This document shows, piece after piece, positions 1-7,367 of a stretch of DNA of 64,000 bases. Numbering within the stretch: position 1 is the stretch's first letter; each line of letters begins with the position of its first letter. This stretch comes from Agriterribacter humi (GTDB lineage: Bacteria > Bacteroidota > Bacteroidia > Chitinophagales > Chitinophagaceae): positions 310,001 to 374,000 of the forward strand of contig NZ_VOHQ01000001.1 of assembly GCF_009192765.1 (NCBI RefSeq). The letters run 5' to 3'. The position numbers and the translations under genes were made by a program. The notes below the pieces were generated by a model. The model was given only the letters and a program-made list of their open reading frames with translations, searched no databases and had not been told where the DNA came from.

Positions 1-2
1 CG

Positions 3-1382
3 CAAACAAAAACCGTTGTTGTTCCACAGGGCGTGGACAGGATGAAGTTGTCTTTTACACTCAGGCGGTGGATAAATATGTCACGGCTGGGATGGTACAG
101 CGCCGACCATCATGTGCATGCAGCGGGCTGCAGTCATTACGACAGTCCTGAAGAAGGTGTTCGGCCTGCAGACATGTGGCGGCAGGCGCTGGGAGAAGAC
201 CTGAATGTAGCTTCGGTACTTACATGGGGCCCAAGTTGGTACCATCAAAAATCTTTCTTTACCGGAAAAGATGATCCGCTTTCTACCCAAAAAAACATTA
301 TGCGTTATGATGTGGAAGTATCCGGTTTCCCCTCATCGCATGCCGGACACCTTGTACTGCTGGGGCTTAAGGAAGATGACTATCCCGGTACCACTCAAAT
401 AGAAGAGTGGCCAAGCTGGACATTGCCTGTGCTCACCTGGGCCAGGTTGCAGGGTGCTGTTGCAGGGTACGCCCATTCCGGCTGGGGTTTAGCGCCTATG
501 CAGCCAACCAGTGAATTGCCTAATTATATTGTGCCAAAGATGGATTATATAGGAGCCAATGAATACATTGTAACAGCCGCTCTTAATGCCGTAGATTTTT
601 ATAGCGCCGGCGATACACCTCTGCCCTGGGAATTGAACATGTGGTATCATACCCTTAATTGCGGATTTAAAATACCATTGAGTGGCGAAACTGATTTTCC
701 GTGTATTACCGATGAACGGATTGGGCAGGCACGTACTTATTTTAAAGCAGGAAAAGAAACAGTTAATTATGACAATTTCGTGGAAGCCATAAAAAAGGGG
801 AACAACTATGTATCGGAGGGCGGATCACACATTATAAATTTTAAAGTGGATGGAGTTGAAGCGAAAAACAACGAAGTTTCGCTTAAGCAGCAACAAATGA
901 TAAATATTACAGCAGATGTTGCTGCCTGGCTCCCCGAACAACAGCCTTCGCTATTTACCGGCATTGAAAAAAGACCTTTTACCGAAACGCCTTACTGGCA
1001 TATTGAGAGAGCAAGGATTGGTAAATCACGCAAAGTGCGGGTTGAGCTGGTTGTTAACGGCCGGGCTGTTGACACCACTGAAATAAGCGCCGATGGGCAA
1101 ATCAACAGGGTGAGTTTCGCCAGCCGCATAACCCGCTCCGTATGGGTGGCATTGAGGATATATGCCAGTGCTCATACCAATCCCATTTTTATTATTGTAA
1201 ACGAAAAGCCGGTAGCCGAAGCAAAAAGTGCAGAATGGTGTATACAGGCACTGGATCAGTGCTGGGAAAAAAAGGAACCCAACATCAGGCCAAAAGAAAA
1301 ACCTTCGGCCAGGGCAGCTTACGACAGGGCGCGCAAAGTGTATGAAAATATTGTAAAGGAAACAGGAGCATCAAAAAATTGA
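3..1382 (+). CDS. CehA/McbA family metallohydrolase, 5' partial
   Basis: The frame is open from the first bases of the window, with codons before the first internal ATG (33) reading QTKTVVVPQGVDR, so the true start lies outside; about 459 residues are seen. It resembles CehA/McbA metallohydrolases of PHP-like fold. Metal-ligand type blocks appear in order: ADHHVHAAGCSH (near residue 40), GYAHSGWG (near 155) and SGETDFPC (near 235). CehA itself hydrolyses the carbamate ester carbaryl, but most relatives have no known substrate, so only hydrolase chemistry is inferred. No signal peptide can be judged because the N-terminus is missing. There is no obvious partner gene: the next gene is on the other strand. 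Confidence 0.75.
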   Translation, partial: QTKTVVVPQGVDRMKLSFTLRRWINMSRLGWYSADHHVHAAGCSHYDSPEEGVRPADMWRQALGEDLNVASVLTWGPSWYHQKSFFTGKDDPLSTQKNIMRYDVEVSGFPSSHAGHLVLLGLKEDDYPGTTQIEEWPSWTLPVLTWARLQGAVAGYAHSGWGLAPMQPTSELPNYIVPKMDYIGANEYIVTAALNAVDFYSAGDTPLPWELNMWYHTLNCGFKIPLSGETDFPCITDERIGQARTYFKAGKETVNYDNFVEAIKKGNNYVSEGGSHIINFKVDGVEAKNNEVSLKQQQMINITADVAAWLPEQQPSLFTGIEKRPFTETPYWHIERARIGKSRKVRVELVVNGRAVDTTEISADGQINRVSFASRITRSVWVALRIYASAHTNPIFIIVNEKPVAEAKSAEWCIQALDQCWEKKEPNIRPKEKPSARAAYDRARKVYENIVKETGASKN

Positions 1383-1536
1383 GTTAAACCATTGCTCTAA
1401 TTATTATGCTAAATTTTTAAGCTCGCAATCAAATAGATAATTATTATTTTTCATAAGGCAAAAATAGTTGCTGATTTAGAAATATTAATAGTGGTTGTCA
1501 GGTAATTCCATTTCCCTTGTCGCCTGTTAAAAAAAA

Positions 1537-1718
1537 TCAATCCGGTAAAATTTCGCATTCCCAACCCTGGGCTTGGCCGTATGTTACAATTTCATCTGCC
1601 GGTTTATCGCAACCCTTTTCTTTGATATTACCCGCAGTGTCCTTACACTCATAGCACCTGTTTTCATACAGGAAAACCCCGGCAACGATAATACCGAAAG
1701 TACAAAAATATTTTTCAT
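1537..1718 (-). pseudogene. Small lipoprotein-like ORF, apparently frameshifted
   Basis: Reading the minus strand from the ATG at 1718 gives a lipoprotein-like signal (MKNIFVLSVLSLPGFSC), but this frame then runs into an unconvincing tail. A second frame over the same DNA gives a cysteine-rich ending containing CYECKDTAGNIKEKGCD and ending WECEILPD at a TGA at 1537. Joining the two needs one frameshift near 1665. This is either a broken small lipoprotein gene or a sequencing error. The rest of the interval 1383-1786 shows nothing recognisable. Confidence 0.35.
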
Positions 1719-1786
1719 ATACTTATTTGAAATGACTGGTTCAACATGATTTTATCACACATTTTTTTTGCTTCAATACATTGCTT

Positions 1787-2269
1787 TCAGGTAATGGTTT
1801 CCGACAATGTTTTTAATACTTCCTTACAATAGAAAAGCTGGAGATTAAATGATTCGTCTTTCTGAGGTGAAAGCTTTTCTGTTCTTTTAATTTCACCTTT
1901 AAAAGCAATGGCATACCAGGCAAACACTTCATTACCGGATTCGGGCACGGGTGTAGCATAGCCGGTAATCCCAATCCCCCAGTCGCTGCTAAAAAGCGGG
2001 CAAACGTGTAAAGCCATTTCTATGGCAACTTTCTCCGATACACAATTGCAGGCCAGGGCATGAATGGGCTCCACATTAAGGTGCTTGTACTTTTGCGCAA
2101 TATTATAGGCTGTAATACCTCCCTGGTAAAATCCAATGGATCCTTCCGCTGAAGAAAAAGCCACCTGCATTAACCCGGAAGTTACACTTTCGGCTACGGC
2201 AATCGTTTCATTCCGCTCCAGTAAAAAACTGCTTATATTATTGAGATAACCACCAGGAAAAAGATCCAT
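1787..2269 (-). CDS. CinA C-terminal domain protein (PncC-type nicotinamide-nucleotide amidohydrolase)
   Basis: The product has 160 residues, the usual length of stand-alone CinA C-terminal domain proteins. Family members deamidate nicotinamide mononucleotide to nicotinate mononucleotide for NAD recycling. The nucleotide-binding block AESVTSGL (residues 26-33) corresponds to the family AESCTGGL with two substitutions. It is followed by GGITAYN, then VSEKVAIEMA and GIGITGYATP, which match the later conserved blocks. It is probably cytoplasmic, with no signal peptide. It stands alone on the minus strand, divergent from the DNA glycosylase that starts 130 bp away. The family is clear; activity is less sure because the AESCTGG motif is altered. 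Confidence 0.85.
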   Translation of the reverse strand: MDLFPGGYLNNISSFLLERNETIAVAESVTSGLMQVAFSSAEGSIGFYQGGITAYNIAQKYKHLNVEPIHALACNCVSEKVAIEMALHVCPLFSSDWGIGITGYATPVPESGNEVFAWYAIAFKGEIKRTEKLSPQKDESFNLQLFYCKEVLKTLSETIT

Positions 2270-2398
2270 GCAAATTAATTTATTGGTTATACTGCCTTAA
2301 TGATGCATATACAAGATGTGTGCCGTGACTTTAGAGCTTTAACGCTTTACTTTTACCTGTGGCTTATAATTTGAATGGTATACCATTAAACACAGGTA

Positions 2399-3136
2399 AT
2401 GCCGGAAGGACCCAGTATTGTTATTTTTAAGGAAGCGGTGCAGCAATTTAAAGGTAAAAAGATAAAAATGGCTTGCGGGAATGCCAGGATTGATATTGGT
2501 TCCTTTGCAGGTCAAAAGATACAGGATATCAGGAGTTGGGGTAAGCAGATCTTTATTTGCCTTGAAAACATTACTATCCGCGTTCATTTCCTGCTGTTTG
2601 GTTCATACAGTATAAATGAGCAAACCAAACCCGATAAAAGCCGTAGGCTGGGTCTTGTCTTTTCCAATGGGTCCGTCTATTTCTATACCTGTTCTGTAAG
2701 CGTTATTGAGGGCGACCTGGATGCGTTGTATGACTGGGAAGCCGATGTGCTCAGTGATGTATGGAATGCCGCCCGGGCAAGAAAAAAATTAAAATCAATG
2801 CCGGAAACAATGGTATGCGATGCTTTGCTTGATCAGCAGGTATTTTCGGGAGTGGGTAATATTATAAAAAATGAAGTGCTGTACCGTATAAGGCTTCATC
2901 CCGAAACAATGCTCGGCAAAATTCCACCCCGCAAAATAACGGAGCTCATAACGGAAGCGCGTAATTACAGTTTTGATTTTCTAAAATGGAAAAAAGCATT
3001 TGAATTAAAAAAACACTGGCTGGCGCATACCAAAAAAATATGCCCCCGGTGTAATCTTCCCTTCATCAAAAAACATTGCGGTAAAACCCACAGAAGAAGC
3101 TTTTTTTGTGAGAACTGCCAGGTAAAGTATCATTAA
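2399..3136 (+). CDS. nei: Fpg/Nei family DNA glycosylase (endonuclease VIII-like)
   Basis: The product has 245 residues. It is a bifunctional DNA glycosylase/AP lyase of base excision repair that removes oxidised bases. The start at 2399 is fixed by the family N-terminus MPEGP: after Met removal, Pro is the Schiff-base nucleophile and Glu the next catalytic residue. GKQIF (near residue 50) carries the conserved lysine. The helix-two-turn-helix block DQQVFSGVGNIIKNE lies near 155-170, and a C-terminal zinc finger is formed by CPRC...CENC (about 213-240). The RxxFFC arrangement inside the finger fits the family. The choice between nei and fpg is from overall look only. It lies near the catalases and DUF892, consistent with an oxidative-stress setting. 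Confidence 0.88.
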   Translation: MPEGPSIVIFKEAVQQFKGKKIKMACGNARIDIGSFAGQKIQDIRSWGKQIFICLENITIRVHFLLFGSYSINEQTKPDKSRRLGLVFSNGSVYFYTCSVSVIEGDLDALYDWEADVLSDVWNAARARKKLKSMPETMVCDALLDQQVFSGVGNIIKNEVLYRIRLHPETMLGKIPPRKITELITEARNYSFDFLKWKKAFELKKHWLAHTKKICPRCNLPFIKKHCGKTHRRSFFCENCQVKYH

Positions 3137-3239
3137 TTTAAAATTCAGGTACAGCAGTCATCCGGCATGCCGTAATTTTAAAGAATAAAGCTACCCCGGA
3201 TCTGCCGGCCTTCCACTTTATCATGAGTCAGCTTTCCCC

Positions 3240-3258
3240 ATTACACAAACTGTGTAAT
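3240..3258. promoter_or_regulatory. Inverted repeat upstream of the DUF892 gene
   Basis: Perfect arms ATTACACA and TGTGTAAT are separated by AAC. The repeat lies about 165 bp before the DUF892 start in a gene-free stretch and is not followed by a T-run, so an operator is more likely than a terminator. The binding protein is unknown. Confidence 0.3.
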
Positions 3259-3421
3259 ATTTTCCTCCAATTATAATCGCATCATTACAACAATTTCTTT
3301 TAATTAAACAAAACAGGAGTGAATATGATTATTGAAGCCATTTTTTTTCGATGGCACATCATTTGTAAATCACTTTGAGACAATCTATTCAACAATTCAT
3401 TACATTTTTAAATTCACGATT

Positions 3422-4000
3422 ATGCCAAACACAAAAAAAGCGCCGGCACGCAAGCAAAAAGCAGACGGGGCCAATGCCTCTGCCATAATGAACAATACAC
3501 AACTGGAAAAGTTTTTCATGGATGCCCTGAAGGATATTTACTGGGCCGAAAAACATTTGACCAAAGCATTACCTAAAATGAAGAAAGCAGCTACCACCGA
3601 ACAATTGCAGGATGCTATTGAAGAGCATTTAGCTCAAACACAGGAGCACGTAAGCCGTTTGGAAGAGGTATTTGAAATGCTTGGTAAAAAGGCCCAGGCA
3701 AAAAAATGCGAAGCCATGGAGGGCCTGGTAAAAGAAGGCGAAACTGTTATTGAAGAAACGGAAGATGGCAGCATGACAAGAGATGTGGGCATTATTATTT
3801 CGGCTCAAAAAGTAGAGCACTATGAAATTGCGGCTTACGGAGGCTTAACCCAGCTTGCCCGTACTATGGGTTTGGAGGATGTAGCCGGTATTTTGCATCA
3901 AACGCTGGAAGAAGAAAAGCAGACGGATGTGTTGCTTACGGAAATAGCCGAAAATGATATCAATTGGGAAGCAGAGCAGGAAGGTGAAGAAGAAGAATAA
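3422..4000 (+). CDS. DUF892 (YciE/YciF-like) ferritin-like protein
   Basis: The product has 192 residues. The start is placed at the ATG at 3422 (MPNTKKAPARKQ) because the 30 residues before it in the open frame are not conserved-looking. A lysine-rich N-terminal tail of about 25 residues is followed by an all-helical DUF892 domain. NTQLEKFFMDALKDIYWAEK opens it, and later helices carry EEHLAQTQEHVSRLEEVFE and QKVEHYEIAAYG, with the regularly spaced Glu/His expected of a ferritin-like di-metal bundle. The tail ends in a run of acidic residues. The family is stress-associated in enterobacteria (YciE/YciF) with no settled reaction. The basic N-terminal tail could bind DNA or polyphosphate, which is inference. 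Confidence 0.85.
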   Translation: MPNTKKAPARKQKADGANASAIMNNTQLEKFFMDALKDIYWAEKHLTKALPKMKKAATTEQLQDAIEEHLAQTQEHVSRLEEVFEMLGKKAQAKKCEAMEGLVKEGETVIEETEDGSMTRDVGIIISAQKVEHYEIAAYGGLTQLARTMGLEDVAGILHQTLEEEKQTDVLLTEIAENDINWEAEQEGEEEE

Positions 4001-4079
4001 GCAGAAAATGCAGCATTGCATACGTAAACCAATAATTTATCAGCCATCCAGCCTACGGATTTATTGTGTATGTGATGTG

Positions 4080-4146
4080 AAGCCGCAGTTTTGCAGATCA
4101 GTTTGGATGTGTAACGGATGCGTGTAACAACTGCAAATTGCGGCTT
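4080..4146. terminator. Long imperfect hairpin after the DUF892 gene
   Basis: The arms AAGCCGCAGTTTTGCAG (4080-4096) and CTGCAAATTGCGGCTT (4131-4146) pair with a single bulge around a loop of about 34 nt, followed by a short T-rich stretch. It lies 80 bp after the DUF892 stop. It could end that transcript or be a dispersed palindrome; the loop is long for an intrinsic terminator. Confidence 0.4.
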
Positions 4147-4194
4147 TTCTATTGACATTAGCTGTAGAAAGTTTGCTAAGAGGAAACATCAAAA

Positions 4195-4491
4195 ATGGTT
4201 GTTATGTCTGGCCGGTTTACCTTTTTATTTGAATGGGAATACAATCAATATGAAGCCTCCTGCATGCGCACTTTTGAAGATAAAGGACAAATTAAGTATG
4301 CTGTCACCTTTAAACCACCAAACCCTTTTCCGCAATTTGGGGATCAGCCGCACAACTTATTTACTGAGCCTGATGGCCGGTTTTATCGTTGGGGAAGCAG
4401 TGACAAAGGTTGCCTTTATTTCAGAGCTAATCTTATACGCTGGCTTAAAAAATATCTGCAGGAGGAACAGGAACGGCTTCAACACAAATGA
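4195..4491 (+). CDS. Hypothetical protein, 98 aa
   Basis: No family is recognised. The ATG at 4195 follows an AGAGGA purine stretch at a workable spacing. The product is rich in aromatic residues (FTFLFEWEYNQYEAS, FYRWGSSDKG) and ends in a basic amphipathic segment, RANLIRWLKKYLQEEQERL. It has no signal peptide or membrane segment. An overlapping frame (4118-4522) has poorer composition and was not chosen. The gene could instead be decayed sequence linked to the truncated Rieske fragment 74 bp downstream. Confidence 0.45.
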   Translation: MVVMSGRFTFLFEWEYNQYEASCMRTFEDKGQIKYAVTFKPPNPFPQFGDQPHNLFTEPDGRFYRWGSSDKGCLYFRANLIRWLKKYLQEEQERLQHK

Positions 4492-4564
4492 ACATGAACA
4501 AGATCAGCCTTGCTTAAACTAAATAGCAATGCAGTTGCTTATATAATTTGAAATCAAAATAGGA

Positions 4565-4768
4565 TTGTATAAAAATGAGGAAGGCAAACTTTTCGGTGTA
4601 AATCCCTCCTGTACACATCTTGGCTGTGAAGTAAAATGGAACAACGCCGAAAAGTCATGGGATTGTCCCTGCCATGGCGCCAGGTACCATTATACAGGTA
4701 AAGTGCTGAATGGACCAGCAGACAGGGATCTTGAACCTGTTGGTGTGGAATTTCTTATTGAACGCTAA
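4565..4768 (+). pseudogene. Orphan Rieske [2Fe-2S] domain, probably the C-terminal remnant of a FAD-dependent oxidoreductase
   Basis: A 67-residue frame starts at a TTG and encodes a complete Rieske cluster-binding pattern: CTHLGC and, 16 residues on, CPCHG. The sequence closely resembles the C-terminal domain of the fused DAO-type FAD oxidoreductase-Rieske proteins common in Bacteroidota and Bacillota, including the ending GKVLNGPADRDLEP. The frame is open only about 18 bases upstream of the TTG before a TAA, and no oxidoreductase domain precedes it. It is therefore most likely the tail of a deleted gene, although the cluster ligands are intact and a small stand-alone ferredoxin-like product cannot be excluded. 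Confidence 0.6.
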
Positions 4769-4851
4769 AGTTTATGTCTGCCGTTGCCGGGTATGTATGA
4801 CCTTTGGAAAGCATGTAAACGATAAAATAAAGCTGAAGCAGGTTATTGTAT

Positions 4852-5295
4852 ATGATGAACGATATAAAATTGGTTATAAAGAATTCGACCCTGCCACAAG
4901 CTGGCAAAGGATTATTTACCAGATCCTTCATTCCTGCCGGAACTCATATTATTGAATATAAAGGCCGTGTAACAACGTGGAATGAAGTAAAAGAAAGAGA
5001 AGCGGACAATGCCTATATTATGTATGTAAACCGCGATCATGTTATTAACGCTTTGCCCTACAAGAAAGCACTGGCCAGATATGCTAATGATGCAAAGGGT
5101 GTTGGAAAGATCAGGGGTTTACGCAACAATGCCGTGTATGCCACTGTAAAAAAACGGGTATACATTAAAGCCACCCGGGATATAAAACCAGGTGAAGAAA
5201 TACTCGTTGATTATGGAAAATCATACTGGCAAACCATGAAGGAAAACAAGCAAATTGATAAACAAAAAGAACGGGAGGCTAATCAGCATAAATAA
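4852..5295 (+). CDS. SET-domain protein (putative lysine methyltransferase)
   Basis: The product has 147 residues from the ATG at 4852; an in-frame ATG at 4855 and a TTG at 4846 are alternatives. A compact SET domain fills the protein. The N-terminal SET block reads GKGLFTRSFIPAGTHIIEY, and the C-terminal block ATRDIKPGEEILVDYGKSYW contains the catalytic-type tyrosine in DYG. The central NHS-like segment reads YANDAKG, which is divergent. The lysine-rich C-terminus may contact nucleic acid. SET proteins transfer methyl groups from S-adenosylmethionine to lysines. Only 18 bp separate this gene from a lysine-rich DUF6496 gene, so co-transcription is likely. The substrate is not known from sequence. 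Confidence 0.82.
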   Translation: MMNDIKLVIKNSTLPQAGKGLFTRSFIPAGTHIIEYKGRVTTWNEVKEREADNAYIMYVNRDHVINALPYKKALARYANDAKGVGKIRGLRNNAVYATVKKRVYIKATRDIKPGEEILVDYGKSYWQTMKENKQIDKQKEREANQHK

Positions 5296-5313
5296 TAAAT
5301 AAAACTATTTTAT

Positions 5314-5553
5314 ATGGCAAAGTATTCAAAAAAAGCGCAGGATAAAGTTGAAAAGGCCATGCATGAAAAAAAAGAGGGGAAATTAAAAAGCGGCAGGACC
5401 GGAAAAAAAGTAACGAGCCGTAAACAGGCCATTGCTATAGGGCTTTCTGAAGCACGTAAAGAAGGCGCTAAAGTGCCTGAAAAGAAGACAGCCAAAAAAA
5501 GCAGCGCAAAAAAAACGGCGGGCAAAAAAGCTACAACAAAAAAAGCAAAATAG
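5314..5553 (+). CDS. DUF6496 lysine-rich, histone H1-like small protein
   Basis: The product has 79 residues and about one third are lysine. The N-terminal half is the DUF6496 domain (MAKYSKKAQDKVEKAMHEKK, then TSRKQAIAIGLSEARKEG). The C-terminal third is a low-complexity Lys/Ala tail (KKTAKKSSAKKTAGKKATTK) like histone H1 tails and Hc1-type bacterial proteins. It is likely to bind DNA or RNA through charge, which is inference. It follows the SET-domain gene by 18 bp and has no T-run terminator directly after it. Confidence 0.82.
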   Translation: MAKYSKKAQDKVEKAMHEKKEGKLKSGRTGKKVTSRKQAIAIGLSEARKEGAKVPEKKTAKKSSAKKTAGKKATTKKAK

Positions 5554-5602
5554 CCACAAAGATACGAAGACACAATGCGTTTCCCTTTATGACCTGGTGG
5601 CT

Positions 5603-5761
5603 TTATGATTTTACCTTCTCTATCATCTGTTCCAATTCAGCAATACCGAAAGGCTTTTTCAGCAGTTCATCCGCCCCTGCTTCTTTGCAAAGCGCTTCCA
5701 TATTACTGCTTTCAATTGGTTTACCCCCAAATAGAAAATTTAGATACCTGTAAGGAATCAT
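5603..5761 (-). pseudogene. C-terminal fragment of a response regulator receiver domain
   Basis: On the minus strand the segment ends with NMEALCKEAGADELLKKPFG followed by an amphipathic helix and TAA at 5603. This is the beta5/alpha5 end of a CheY-like receiver, with the conserved lysine in KKPF. Upstream on the same strand (about 5780-5890) a displaced frame still reads YIYDVNLPEKDLKIRKN, which looks like the phosphoacceptor D-x-x-L-P region. Stops and frame changes separate the pieces, so the gene is dead. See the plus-strand N-terminal fragment near 9052. Confidence 0.65.
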
Positions 5762-5941
5762 AAATAATATTAAATTCTTTCAGTAATTCTACATATTTCT
5801 CTGAAAGTTATAATCCGGTGATGTTCTTCCTGATTTTCAAATCTTTCTCCGGTAAGTTTACATCATAGATGTACTGCAAAATAAACATTTTAGCAAATGA
5901 ATTGAGCTTACGGCTCTCTGTCCTTTAGTATCTTCATTAGG

Positions 5942-5998
5942 CAACGGACTGAAGTCTGTTGTTACAAAACTGAGCCGAGGCTACGCCTCTTGGTTTTT
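5942..5998. repeat. Two short palindromes, REP-like
   Basis: The first is CAACGGACT-GA-AGTCTGTTG (5942-5961), a 9-bp stem with one G-T pair. The second is CCGAGGC-TAC-GCCTCTTGG (5975-5993), followed by five T residues, so it could also act as a plus-strand terminator. Similar units are common between genes in Bacteroidota, as far as I recall. The stretch 5554-6184 otherwise holds only the receiver-domain remnant. Confidence 0.5.
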
Positions 5999-6184
5999 AC
6001 ATTATCTGAAATTAAAAGGGGTATAGCACCTCAAATATTAATTAGCCTAAATATCTGGCGGGTGCATTTTGGTTCGGGAAAAAACGGAATGAATTGTAAT
6101 ATTAATTTCAGATTTTGTATTTTAGTATGCAATGAGAATTCAGGAACTCCATTGAGTTTTATTTTTAAGCTTAAAGATATTTAT

Positions 6185-6418
6185 ATGCTCTCATTTAAAT
6201 TCAGCTTTAAGCTCAACGCGAAGGAATATGCAGCAACAGCAACGCCTTTTGAAAAAGATGGGGGCATCAGTTATGATATTTCAATACCCGATAAGATATT
6301 TACTATTAAAGCAATGCCTTTAAAGGATGGCGGGGTAGTGTGGGTTGATTATTACAGCGCTGAACCAACAGAATTATCACAAGCGGCCGGAAGGGCTATA
6401 CAATCCATCAAAAATTAG
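6185..6418 (+). CDS. Hypothetical protein, 77 aa
   Basis: No named family is recognised. The start is placed at the ATG at 6185 (MLSFKFSFKLNAKEY) because the longer frame back to 5990 crosses a palindromic repeat and looks non-coding. The product is a small soluble beta-rich protein with alternating hydrophobic residues (ISYDISIPDKIFTIKAMPLK) and a short C-terminal helix. There is no signal peptide. It converges on the DUF72 gene with 15 bp between the stop codons. Confidence 0.55.
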   Translation: MLSFKFSFKLNAKEYAATATPFEKDGGISYDISIPDKIFTIKAMPLKDGGVVWVDYYSAEPTELSQAAGRAIQSIKN

Positions 6419-6433
6419 CGGCAGACTTTAACC

Positions 6434-7174
6434 CTAAAGGCTATTGCTATTTATATACGCTTTAATCCACATTGCATTTTCAATGGCAGCCACGGAAGCC
6501 GTATTGTTAAAATACAGGAATACTTCTTTTACTTTTTTATTTTTCAACAGGCTGTCAGCCATTTCCTTTAAAACCGGGTGTGTATAGGCGGAATGATATA
6601 ATTCGGGCACTCCATGAAACCGGTAATATACAATGGTATGGTTCACCACCACCATAGCGGGAAGTGCCGGATAACTGATGCCGCTGAAAATTATATTATT
6701 TGCTTTCAGCGTTTCATATACTTCCTGCCTCCACCAACCGGCATTGCGAAATTCTACTACATTATGTGCTCCGGAACGGAGGTTTTGAACAATGTGTTCC
6801 AGCCGTTCAATGCTATAAGTAAAAGAAGGCGGAAGCTGGAATAATACCACACCCAGCTTTTCTTTTAACCCTTTCTGTACTGTATCGTAAAAATCATCTA
6901 TGAGGCTTTTGCACCCATTAAACTGCTTATAATGGGTAATTAGTCTCGGAGCTTTTACGGCAAAGCAAAAGTTTGGCGGACTTTGCCTGTGCCAGCGCTC
7001 CAATATTGATAATTGCGGGAAACGATAAAACGTAACATTCAGTTCGAGAGTATTGAATTGCGTGCTATAAAATTCAAACCACTTTTTTTGAGGAAGATCT
7101 TCCGGGTAAAAATTGCTTTTCCATTCCCGGTAATGAAAGCCGGAGCACCCGATATGCCATTTTATTGCGTTCAT
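6434..7174 (-). CDS. DUF72 (YecE-like) protein
   Basis: The product has 246 residues, the full length of DUF72, a TIM-barrel-like family. It opens with the family signature HIGCSGFHYREWKSNFYPE. Later blocks are FNTLELNVTFYRFP (about 40-53), FCFAVKAPRLITH (about 69-81), VVLFQLPPSF (about 110) and VEFRNAGWW (about 142-150). The C-terminal YYRFHG (near 185) and FLYFNNT (near 222) are also typical. The family has no established reaction. It stands alone on its strand, with a short AT-rich upstream region containing ATGTATACAT immediately before the start. Confidence 0.88.
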   Translation of the reverse strand: MNAIKWHIGCSGFHYREWKSNFYPEDLPQKKWFEFYSTQFNTLELNVTFYRFPQLSILERWHRQSPPNFCFAVKAPRLITHYKQFNGCKSLIDDFYDTVQKGLKEKLGVVLFQLPPSFTYSIERLEHIVQNLRSGAHNVVEFRNAGWWRQEVYETLKANNIIFSGISYPALPAMVVVNHTIVYYRFHGVPELYHSAYTHPVLKEMADSLLKNKKVKEVFLYFNNTASVAAIENAMWIKAYINSNSL

Positions 7175-7367
7175 ATTTTATGTATACATCAAAAATATAT
7201 CCAATAGTACAGTGCAGGCGCAGCAGCTAAAACCCGCGGGATTATTCTCTTTTACAAACGGCCTGGCGAATACGAATAAAAAAACAAAACCACTGTGTCA
7301 ATTTGCTGTATAGTGGTACATATTTCTGTAACTTGTGTTTCGCTTGAAACAAGCTGAAAGATGATCT

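Noticed and set aside
3325-3378. 17-codon ORF with an AGGAG-like sequence before DUF892, as a leader peptide
   Set aside because: There is no regulatory codon run and no attenuator hairpin between it and the gene; AGGAG boxes are also poor start predictors in Bacteroidota.
4118-4522. 134-aa ORF overlapping the 98-aa hypothetical
   Set aside because: It begins inside a long hairpin and has poorer composition and no ribosome-binding site; the overlapping frame at 4195 is preferred.
7180-7189. ATGTATACAT before the DUF72 gene as a third GntR operator
   Set aside because: The core has two bases rather than four between GT and AC, and the position, five bases before the start codon of an unrelated gene, does not fit.
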